A DNA stretch of 13,862 nt, from positions 1 through 13,862 of the forward strand of contig JANXRT010000080.1 in the NCBI GenBank assembly GCA_025356735.1, written 5' to 3'. The first letter of the stretch is position 1; the number at the start of each line of letters is the position of its first letter. The notes below the pieces were generated by a model that saw only the letters and a list, made by a program, of their open reading frames with translations, made no database searches and was not told the origin of the DNA. Shown in pieces: positions 6,977 to 13,110 of this stretch. This DNA comes from Acetobacteraceae bacterium (GTDB taxonomy: Bacteria; Pseudomonadota; Alphaproteobacteria; Acetobacterales; Acetobacteraceae). The position numbers and the translations under genes are program-made.

Positions 6977-8166
6977 CGTGACGCTTTCGCCATTACGGGT
7001 TGCGGGCGGAACATGTCGGAGAACGCGGCACCCAGCGCGCCAACAACCATCAGCGTCGCCATGCCGCGCGGGCTGCCATCGGTCAACAGCCCGACAACCA
7101 TCACCGACGACGAACCGAGCACGAACTGCCAGGTGCCGATCAGGGCGGCGGCGCTGCCGGCATGGGCGCCGTGACGCGACAGCGCGCCAACCTGGACGTT
7201 CTGCATGACGAAGCCGAGGCAGAACATGCTGGCGACGATCAGCGCTATGGTCAGCGGCAGGATCTTCACGCCACCATAGGAGATCAGCGCCAGCGAGATC
7301 GTGGTGGCGCACAGCATCCGCACCGCGAACCGCATGATGCGCGACGAGCCGAACCGCGGCAGGATGCGCGGGTTGATCTGCGAGGAGCAGATGAAGCCAG
7401 CCGCGCATAATCCAAATAGTCCACCGAATGCTGCCGTGGAAAGTCGAAATGTGCCGATCATCGCCTGCGGCGAGCCACCGATATAGGCAAACATGGCGAA
7501 GCTGGTGAACCCCGCCATGGCGGCATGGGTCGCGAAGCTGCGCTCCGTCGCGATCGAGAGATAGCGCGTGATCAGCTTGGCCGGGTTCAGCGACATCCGG
7601 CGCTCGACGCTGAGCGTTTCCGGCACCTTCCACCACACCAGCACGCAGCAGATGCCGCCATACGCGGCGCAGAACAGGAAGATCGCGTGCCACGACAGCG
7701 CCAGCAGGATGAGGCCGCCCAAGGTTGGCGCCAGGATCGGCGCCACGCCGGTGACCAGCATCAGCCGCGACATCATCCGTGCCGCTGCGAGGCCATCGGT
7801 CAGGTCGCGGACGATGGCGCGCGAGATCACCATGCCGGCCGATCCGCCGATCGCCGACAGGGCGCGAAACACCGAAAGCCAGAACAGGTCAGGCGCCAAG
7901 GCACAGCCGACCGAAGCCAGCGAGTAGATCGCGGTGCCGACCATCAGCGGCAGGCGGCGTCCGAACCGGTCAGAAAGCGTTCCCTGGCTAAGTTGCCCGA
8001 CGGCCAGGCCGCCGAACCACGCGGCGAGAGTGATCTGCGCCGTGCCTGCCGCGGCGCCGTAGGTCGTCTCGATCGCCGGGAAGGCCGGGAGATACATGTC
8101 GATGGAAAGTGGCGCGACGGCCGTAAGAAAGCCGAGCAGCAGCGGCAGCCAGGAAGGAACGATCAT
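6973..8166 (-). CDS. Bcr/CflA-family MFS drug:proton antiporter
   Basis: A 397-residue inner-membrane transporter with about twelve hydrophobic segments. The opening LLLGFLTAVAPLSIDMYLPA is characteristic of Bcr/CflA exporters of the DHA1 (12-helix drug:H+ antiporter) group. MFS motif A is GTLSDRFGRR (62-71), SRAIVRDL (115-122) follows, and the antiporter motif C is GVAPILAPTLGG (140-151). Such proteins export drugs or metabolites from the cytoplasm; the substrate cannot be told from the sequence. It is the first gene of the operon with the amidotransferase-like hydrolase and the SDR. No clear ribosome binding site precedes 8166, but this start gives the full first helix expected for the family. 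The 138-bp gap upstream probably holds the operon promoter. Confidence 0.9.
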   Translation of the reverse strand: MIVPSWLPLLLGFLTAVAPLSIDMYLPAFPAIETTYGAAAGTAQITLAAWFGGLAVGQLSQGTLSDRFGRRLPLMVGTAIYSLASVGCALAPDLFWLSVFRALSAIGGSAGMVISRAIVRDLTDGLAAARMMSRLMLVTGVAPILAPTLGGLILLALSWHAIFLFCAAYGGICCVLVWWKVPETLSVERRMSLNPAKLITRYLSIATERSFATHAAMAGFTSFAMFAYIGGSPQAMIGTFRLSTAAFGGLFGLCAAGFICSSQINPRILPRFGSSRIMRFAVRMLCATTISLALISYGGVKILPLTIALIVASMFCLGFVMQNVQVGALSRHGAHAGSAAALIGTWQFVLGSSSVMVVGLLTDGSPRGMATLMVVGALGAAFSDMFRPQPVMAKASR

Positions 8167-8304
8167 AGGCCGACTAGGCGCTATGGCTACTAGTTGGCAA
8201 GGCTAGGATCTCTGCTCCTTAAGTGAGGCGTCCCAAGGCACTACCCCAATCGGCGCTACCCCAACGCTTGAAGGTGGCAGGGTTGGGGCAGCGCTCCATC
8301 CTTC
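8167..8304. promoter_or_regulatory. Gap upstream of the MFS operon with direct and inverted repeats
   Basis: This 138-bp gap lies after the DUF2076 stop and before the MFS start (both minus strand). GGCACTACCCCAAT (8237-8250) and GGCGCTACCCCAAC (8252-8265) form a near-perfect tandem repeat with a 15-bp period. GTTGGGGCAGCGC (8282-8294) is an inverted copy of the second unit (12 of 13), so the area could fold as a hairpin with a 16-base loop. It may be a terminator for the DUF2076 gene, or an operator for the MFS operon. There is no run of T after the stem on the minus strand, and no clear -35/-10 pair was found. Confidence 0.4.
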
Positions 8305-9150
8305 TTAGCAATCCGTCCCGCCGCCCCCGCCCGAACCCCAATCATTGCCGCCAGAATCACCCCAGCTGGAATTGTCCGGAGCGGCATCGGGCACGCTGGA
8401 TTGGCCACCCCAGTCGCCGCCGGAGGTGGAGGCGCCGGAGGTATCCCAGCTGCCTTGGTCGATCGCGCCCTGATCCGACGACGCTGGTGTGTCCCATGGG
8501 CTGGCGGCCGCACCACCGGCCGCACCACCCAGCATGCCGCCGCCCATTCCGCCACCCAGGCCAGAATGGCCGCCGGAGAACAGCCCCATCAGCGCATTGC
8601 CGGCGACCATGCCGCCGGCGACACCCGCCGCGGTGGTCAATGCCGAGCCAAGGAAGCCGGAACCCTGGCGCTGGAACATGCCAGGCTGCTGATATTGCGG
8701 CGGGGGTGCGCCGTATTGCGGCTGGTTCTGATATTGTGGCGGCGGACCCTGGGGGGCCCCCTGGTTCCAGACTGGCGGTGCCTGCGGCGCTTGGCCCTGG
8801 GCCGGACGGCCGCCGCCGAACAGGCTGCTGAAGAAGCCGCCGGTCTGCGGCGCCGCCTGCTGCGCCTGGGTCATCGCCTGCTTGGCCTGATTGACCTGCC
8901 ATTCGAGCTGCTGGATGCGGCTTTGGGCGGCGGCCAGCGCATGCTCCTGCACGAAGGCGGTCTGGGTCAGGCGGTATTTGGCTTCCGGATACTGGGTGAA
9001 AAGCTGGCCGATCAGCTGGTCCGCCTCACGATCCATCGGCGGTAAAGGCGCCACCGTGGCCGGTACCGAGCCGGGCTGCGTTGGCGCTGGGGCACCGCCG
9101 CTGACCCTGGTTATGAAATCCTGGATGATGTTGCGTTCTTCATTGGTCAT
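8305..9150 (-). CDS. DUF2076 domain-containing protein
   Basis: A 281-residue protein of unknown function. The N-terminal MTNEERNIIQDFITRVSGG and the ADQLIGQLFTQYPEAKYRLTQTAFVQEHALA stretch (43-73) match what I know of DUF2076 proteins, and a Gln/Ala-rich helix that may form a coiled coil follows (74-100). After GGFFSSLFGGGRP (104-116) comes a Pro/Gln-rich linker with PPPQYQ-like repeats (136-156). A glycine/alanine-rich hydrophobic segment (166-192) could be membrane-associated, and a Ser/Gly/Trp/Asp-rich tail ends GGGGGTDC. The frame is open to 9210, but 9150 is chosen because it gives the family's usual N-terminus. No strong ribosome site is seen. It is transcribed away from glyQ. Database names calling this family a periplasmic sensor are not supported by anything visible here, and no signal peptide is evident. 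Confidence 0.82.
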   Translation of the reverse strand: MTNEERNIIQDFITRVSGGAPAPTQPGSVPATVAPLPPMDREADQLIGQLFTQYPEAKYRLTQTAFVQEHALAAAQSRIQQLEWQVNQAKQAMTQAQQAAPQTGGFFSSLFGGGRPAQGQAPQAPPVWNQGAPQGPPPQYQNQPQYGAPPPQYQQPGMFQRQGSGFLGSALTTAAGVAGGMVAGNALMGLFSGGHSGLGGGMGGGMLGGAAGGAAASPWDTPASSDQGAIDQGSWDTSGASTSGGDWGGQSSVPDAAPDNSSWGDSGGNDWGSGGGGGTDC

Positions 9151-9329
9151 CGGGACACCGTTTGTTGGTTGACCGTCCTGGGCACGCTTCGTTGGTATAC
9201 CACGGACCATGGCATCCGCACCAATCCACGCCGGCGCCCGGTCCTTCCACTACGTTTTCCGGCCCGATCTTGTTCCGTAATCGAGCTGGCCGCATAAGGC
9301 ACCGTCGTTCGAAGTCGCCCGGAGCCCCG
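9151..9329. promoter_or_regulatory. Divergent region between the DUF2076 gene and glyQ
   Basis: This 179-bp region should hold promoters for both genes. A 10-bp perfect palindrome, TGGTATACCA (9193-9202), lies near the middle. A possible glyQ promoter is TTGTTC (9270-9275), 17 bp, CATAAG (9293-9298), which matches the sigma-70 consensus only weakly. GGAG at 9321-9324 is a good ribosome binding site for glyQ. No T-box-like leader or other riboswitch was recognised. Confidence 0.35.
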
Positions 9330-10205
9330 ATGCCGCCATCTGCCGCCAAGCGCCCGCCGAGCTTCCAGGACATCATCCTGCGGCTGCACAACTTCTGGGC
9401 GGCCCAGGGCTGCGTCATCCATCAGCCCTATGACATGGAGATGGGCGCCGGCACCTTCCACCCCGCCACGACCTTGCGCGCCTTGGGGCCGAAGCCGTGG
9501 CGCGCGGCCTATGTGCAGCCATCCCGCCGGCCATCCGACGGGCGCTACGGCGAGAACCCGAACCGGCTGCAGCACTATTACCAGTACCAGGTCATCATCA
9601 AGCCGAGCCCGGCCGACGCGCAGGACCTGCTGCTGGCGAGCTACGCGGCGATCGACCTCGACCCGCTGCTGCACGATTTTCGCTTCGTCGAGGATGACTG
9701 GGAAAGCCCGACGCTCGGCGCCTGGGGGCTGGGCTGGGAGGTCTGGTGCGACGGCATGGAGGTCGGCCAGTTCACCTATTTCCAGCAGGTCGGCGGGATC
9801 GCGGTGGCGCTGCCGAGCTTTGAGATGACCTATGGGCTAGAGCGGCTGGCGATGTACGTCCAGAACGTCGAGAACGTTTTTGACCTCGATTTCAACGGCG
9901 CCGGCGTGACGTATGGCGACGTTTTCCTCCGCGCCGAGCGGGAATACAGCGCTCACAATTTCGAGTTTGCCGATGCCGCCATGCTGACCCGGCACTTTTC
10001 CGATACCGAGGGCGAATGCGCCTCGCTGCTGGGCCAAAAGCTGGCGCTGCCAGCCTATGACCAATGCATCAAGGCGAGCCATCTGTTCAACCTGCTCGAT
10101 GCCCGCGGGGTGATCAGTGTGACCGAACGGGCGAGCTATATCGGACGCGTGCGAACCTTGGCGAAAGGCTGTTGCGAGGCTTGGCTGGATGGTGAAATCG
10201 CGTGA
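9330..10205 (+). CDS. glyQ: Glycyl-tRNA synthetase alpha subunit
   Basis: The 291-residue catalytic subunit of the alpha2-beta2 glycyl-tRNA synthetase, which charges tRNA-Gly in the cytoplasm together with GlyS. The sequence follows the family closely: FQDIILRLHNFWAAQGC (12-28), the class II core AYVQPSRRPSDGRYGENPNR (60-79), FVEDDWESPTLGAWGLGWEV (119-138), GQFTYFQQVGG (146-156), motif 3 TYGLERLAMY (167-176), and FNLLDARGVISVTERASYI near the end. Start 9330 is set by GGAG at 9321-9324 and by the usual N-terminus; the open frame further upstream (to 9162) has no family resemblance. The C-terminus (CCEAWLDGEIA) appears some residues shorter than the E. coli protein I remember. glyS does not follow directly: a VapBC pair lies between them. 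Confidence 0.97.
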   Translation: MPPSAAKRPPSFQDIILRLHNFWAAQGCVIHQPYDMEMGAGTFHPATTLRALGPKPWRAAYVQPSRRPSDGRYGENPNRLQHYYQYQVIIKPSPADAQDLLLASYAAIDLDPLLHDFRFVEDDWESPTLGAWGLGWEVWCDGMEVGQFTYFQQVGGIAVALPSFEMTYGLERLAMYVQNVENVFDLDFNGAGVTYGDVFLRAEREYSAHNFEFADAAMLTRHFSDTEGECASLLGQKLALPAYDQCIKASHLFNLLDARGVISVTERASYIGRVRTLAKGCCEAWLDGEIA

Positions 10206-10266
10206 CTTCCGGGTGCCTTCGGAGTATTTCTACCATCTCAATAATATTTTCTACCAGGAGGGCAAA
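10206..10266 (+). promoter_or_regulatory. vapB leader with 9-bp direct repeat (candidate antitoxin operator)
   Basis: This 61-bp gap between glyQ and vapB is AT-rich for the window. TTTCTACCA occurs at 10227-10235 and again at 10248-10256, exactly 21 bp apart, about two turns of the helix, which suits binding by a dimeric or tetrameric regulator. Between the copies lies AATAAT (10240-10245), a possible -10 box; the matching -35 (TTCGGA, 10218-10223) is weak. The second repeat unit overlaps the strong ribosome site AGGAGGG (10256-10262), which stands 4 bp before the vapB ATG. VapB-type antitoxins commonly repress their own operon, so these repeats are plausible operator half-sites. Confidence 0.4.
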
Positions 10267-10524
10267 ATGGGCACACAGTTGAATATCAAAAGCGAGGATG
10301 CCTACCGCCTGGCGTCCGAACTCGCGGAGCTGACCGGTGAGAACCTTACGGCTGCGGTAACCGCTGCCTTGCGGGAACGGCTCGAGCGCGAGCGCAAGGC
10401 GCGAGATGTCGAGGCGAAGGTGGAACGGATGATGGCAATGGCTCGGGAAATTCGCGCCCACATGCGTGAGCCGGTGAGTTCCGACCATAGCTGGCTTTAC
10501 GACGAGAACGGCCTGCCAAAATGA
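10267..10524 (+). CDS. vapB: VapB-type antitoxin (PSK/Rv0623-like)
   Basis: An 85-residue antitoxin of the PSK_trans_fac (Rv0623-like) type. The N-terminal part (QLNIKSEDAYRLASELAELT, residues 4-23) is the DNA-binding and dimerisation region. A long charged helix follows (AALRERLERERKARDVEAKVE), and the C-terminal SWLYDENGLPK is the family's typical toxin-wrapping tail. Start 10267 follows a near-perfect ribosome site, AGGAGGG. The frame is open upstream to 10189, but that would overlap glyQ by 17 bases and add residues unlike the family. The protein should neutralise the VapC encoded 9 bp downstream and repress the pair. It lies 61 bp after glyQ in the same direction. Confidence 0.9.
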   Translation: MGTQLNIKSEDAYRLASELAELTGENLTAAVTAALRERLERERKARDVEAKVERMMAMAREIRAHMREPVSSDHSWLYDENGLPK

Positions 10525-10533
10525 TCGGCTCGC

Positions 10534-10929
10534 ATGATCATTGATGCGTCAGCGTTGCTGGCCCTGGTGCTCAATGAGTCGGATGGCGTTCTATTCGCCC
10601 GCGCGATTGCCGGAGCTGTCCGCCCGCGCATGTCGGCGGTGAACTGGTTCGAGGCAACGATGCAGGTCGACCGTCGCGGCGACGCGGTGGCGATCAGCCG
10701 GTTCGACGATTTCGTGGCACAGTTCGGCATCGAGATCGTTCCTTTCACGCCCGAACAGGCATTGCGGGCGCGCCAGGTGTTCTGGCTGTATGGCAAGGGG
10801 CAACACCCCGCCCGGCTGAATTTTGGCGACTGCATGGCCTATGCGACCGCCAAGGCCGACGGCTCGCCGCTGCTGTTCAAGGGCAACGATTTCGCCCAGA
10901 CGGACATCGAACCGGCCCTCAAGGGCTAA
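10534..10929 (+). CDS. vapC: VapC-type PIN-domain ribonuclease toxin
   Basis: A 131-residue PIN-domain toxin of full family length. The metal-binding acidic residues expected for an active ribonuclease are present: Asp4 in MIIDAS, Glu40 in NWFEA, Asp99 in NFGDCMAYATAK and Asp119 in LLFKGNDF. The opening MIIDASALLALVLNE and the ending GNDFAQTDIEPAL are typical of VapC. VapC toxins cut RNA, often tRNAs or the ribosomal sarcin-ricin loop; the target here is unknown. It starts 9 bp after the vapB stop with little ribosome site of its own, so translation is probably coupled to vapB. glyS starts 14 bp downstream, which makes read-through from the toxin operon into an essential gene likely. Confidence 0.9.
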   Translation: MIIDASALLALVLNESDGVLFARAIAGAVRPRMSAVNWFEATMQVDRRGDAVAISRFDDFVAQFGIEIVPFTPEQALRARQVFWLYGKGQHPARLNFGDCMAYATAKADGSPLLFKGNDFAQTDIEPALKG

Positions 10930-10943
10930 GCTTTAGGCCGATC

Positions 10944-13103
10944 ATGCCGGAATTCTTTCTTGAGCTGTTCTCCGAGGAAATCCCCGCGCGCATGCAGGCG
11001 CGCGCGGCGAGCGATTTATTCCACCGTGTGACCGAGGCGTTGGCACCACTGGCGCCGACTGGCGGGCGGAGTTTCTTCGGCCCGCGGCGCATTGCCATGG
11101 TGCTTGAGATCGCCGGCGCGGTGGCCGCCGCCGCCAGCAGCGAGCGTGGCCCTCGCCTAACGGCGCCGGAACAGGCGTTGTCCGGCTTTTTGCGTAAGCA
11201 CAACGCGGCCAGGGACCAGCTGCGCCAGGAGGGCAATTTCTGGATTTTGGAAAAGATTATTCAGGCGGAACCAGCGGCGGAACGCATAGCGCTGTGGATG
11301 CCCATTCTGCTGCGTCAATTTCCGTGGCCGAAATCGATGCGCTGGGGCGGCACCAGCACGTTCACCTGGGTCCGCCCGCTGCGCCGCGTTGTTTGCCTCG
11401 TCGACGGCCAGGTCGTGCCGTTTGATCTACGGGATGGCGACGATGACGGGCATGGCCTGGTTGCCTCGAACCTGACCGAGGGCCATCGCTTCCATGCCCC
11501 CGGCAGCATGCCGGTAGCCTCCTGCGCCGATTGGCAGGCGAAGCTGCGCGATCGCCGTGTGCTGGCGGATGCCGACGAACGCAAACGCGTCATTGCCGAT
11601 GCTCTGGCGCAGCTTGCCGCGTCGCACGACATGACGGTTGTGGACGATCCCGGGCTGCTGGACGAGGTCGCCGGGCTGGTCGAATGGCCGGTGGTGCTTT
11701 TGGGACGGATCGAAGAAGCGTTCATGGACCTGCCGCCCGAGGTCATGCAGGTGTCGATGCGGGTGAACCAGCGCTACTTCGCGCTCCGTAGCAAGAACGG
11801 TTCGACGGCACCCCTTTTCGCCTTCGTCGCCAACATTGAAGCGACCGATGGCGGAGCGGCGATCATCGCCGGCAACGAGCGGGTGCTGCGGGCGCGGTTC
11901 TCCGATGCCCGGTATTTCTGGGACCTCGACCGCAAGGTGACGCTGCAAAGCCTGGTGCCCAGGCTGGATGCCGTGACGTTCCACGCCAAGCTGGGCAGCC
12001 AGGGTGAACGCGTGGCACGGCTGATGAACCTCGCGGAACGCCTCGCACCGGTTATTGGCGCGGATGCGGCGCTGGCACGACGGGCGGCGGAGCTGTGCAA
12101 AGCCGATCTGCTGACCGGCATGGTCGGCGAGTTTCCGGAGTTGCAAGGCGTGATGGGCGGCTACTACGCCCAACATGACAATGAGGACACTTCAGTGGCA
12201 GATGCCATCCGCGATCATTATGGACCTAAGGGGCCAAGTGAGGCGGCACCATCAGCACCGGTGACGATTGCAGTAGCCCTGGCAGACAAGTTGGATCAGT
12301 TGGTGGGATTTTTTGCCATTGGCGAGAAACCCACCGGCTCCGGCGATCCTTATGCCTTGCGTCGAGCGGCACTTGGCATTTTTCGAATTATTCGAGAAAA
12401 TGAATTGCCAGTCAGCCTGCAAAATTTGATTAAGGTAGCTGCCGAATCTAGTCATTGGTCCTCGGACAAGAACTTTGAACAAGATGTTTTGGACTTCTTG
12501 TTTGAACGCATTTTCATTCAGTTGCGGGCAGAAGGCATACGGCCTGATGTTCTGAGCACTGTTGCGGCGTCTAAGGTGGACGATGTCATTCCGCGTCTGC
12601 TTGCGCGTGTTCGGGCGGTCGCTTCGTTCCTTCAACCTGAAGACGCTACCGGCAAAGTCGAAAGGGGAGACCTTACAATCCTTCTTACCGGTATTGCTGC
12701 ACACGGCGCCATCGGCTCCGTTACAGCCTCGACTTCTTTGTCTGCAGGTTCGGTTCTGCTCAGCGCTTATCGCCGCGCCGCCAACATCCTGCGGATCGAG
12801 GAAAAGAAGGACGGCCCGCACGATGCCGCCCCGAACCCAACGCTTTTCGCCGAACCCGAGGAGGTCGCCTTGGCACTGGCGCTCGATCAGGCCGCTGCCA
12901 CCATCGACGCGCGGCTTGCTGCCGAGGACTACGCCGGCGCCATGTCGGCCATGGCGCAACTTCGGACCCCGTTGGATGCTTTCTTCGAACAGGTTACGGT
13001 GAACGCACCCGAGCCCGAATTACGCCGCAATCGTTTGCGTCTTCTCTCACGCGTCCGCGTTACGATGGACCGTGTCGCTGATTTCTCGAAGATCGAGGGC
13101 TGA
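10944..13103 (+). CDS. glyS: Glycyl-tRNA synthetase beta subunit
   Basis: The 719-residue beta subunit, which contributes most of the tRNA-binding surface of the alpha2-beta2 enzyme. Family landmarks are FFLELFSEEIPARMQ (4-18), FFGPRRIAM (44-52), TFTWVRPLR (139-147), VMQVSMRVNQRYFAL (267-281), VLRARFSDARYFWDLDR (314-330), FHAKLGSQGERV (346-357), ADLLTGMVGEFPELQGVMGGYYA (387-409), ADKLDQLVGFFAIGEKPTGS (447-466) and DPYALRRAALGIFRII. The start at 10944 gives the usual N-terminus. About residues 413-610 are encoded by DNA of much lower GC (12181-12780). Residues about 567-603 (ending in a Ser/Thr-rich TASTSLSAGS) look like extra sequence between VASFL and LLSAYRRAANIL relative to the homologues I remember. 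The frame is intact and the gene is presumably functional. ppdK begins 7 bp after its stop. Confidence 0.96.
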   Translation: MPEFFLELFSEEIPARMQARAASDLFHRVTEALAPLAPTGGRSFFGPRRIAMVLEIAGAVAAAASSERGPRLTAPEQALSGFLRKHNAARDQLRQEGNFWILEKIIQAEPAAERIALWMPILLRQFPWPKSMRWGGTSTFTWVRPLRRVVCLVDGQVVPFDLRDGDDDGHGLVASNLTEGHRFHAPGSMPVASCADWQAKLRDRRVLADADERKRVIADALAQLAASHDMTVVDDPGLLDEVAGLVEWPVVLLGRIEEAFMDLPPEVMQVSMRVNQRYFALRSKNGSTAPLFAFVANIEATDGGAAIIAGNERVLRARFSDARYFWDLDRKVTLQSLVPRLDAVTFHAKLGSQGERVARLMNLAERLAPVIGADAALARRAAELCKADLLTGMVGEFPELQGVMGGYYAQHDNEDTSVADAIRDHYGPKGPSEAAPSAPVTIAVALADKLDQLVGFFAIGEKPTGSGDPYALRRAALGIFRIIRENELPVSLQNLIKVAAESSHWSSDKNFEQDVLDFLFERIFIQLRAEGIRPDVLSTVAASKVDDVIPRLLARVRAVASFLQPEDATGKVERGDLTILLTGIAAHGAIGSVTASTSLSAGSVLLSAYRRAANILRIEEKKDGPHDAAPNPTLFAEPEEVALALALDQAAATIDARLAAEDYAGAMSAMAQLRTPLDAFFEQVTVNAPEPELRRNRLRLLSRVRVTMDRVADFSKIEG
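12181..12780. other. Low-GC patch inside glyS (candidate recombined segment)
   Basis: Hand counts for successive 60-base blocks from 12181 are about 53, 58, 57, 47, 40, 42, 58, 60, 57 and 58% GC. Blocks elsewhere in the gene that I counted, for example 11881-11940, are near 67%, and 12781-12840 returns to about 63%. Codons ending in A or T become common here, for example AAA, AAT, TTG and ATT in residues 480-530, unlike the rest of the window. The reading frame continues unbroken. Exchange with a lower-GC homologue is the simplest explanation, but locally relaxed codon choice is possible. Confidence 0.6.
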
Positions 13104-13110
13104 ATCCACC

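Noticed and set aside
5417..7174. 585-codon plus-strand frame across the SDR and amidotransferase-like genes
   Set aside because: Antisense to two enzymes with visible catalytic motifs; composition typical of a shadow frame.
9193..9202. Palindrome TGGTATACCA as an operator between the DUF2076 gene and glyQ
   Set aside because: A 10-bp palindrome can occur by chance, and there is no second copy or neighbouring regulator to support it; mentioned only within the regional entry.
10189..10266. Upstream start for vapB overlapping glyQ
   Set aside because: The ATG at 10267 has a strong AGGAGGG site and gives the usual antitoxin length; the extension does not look like VapB.
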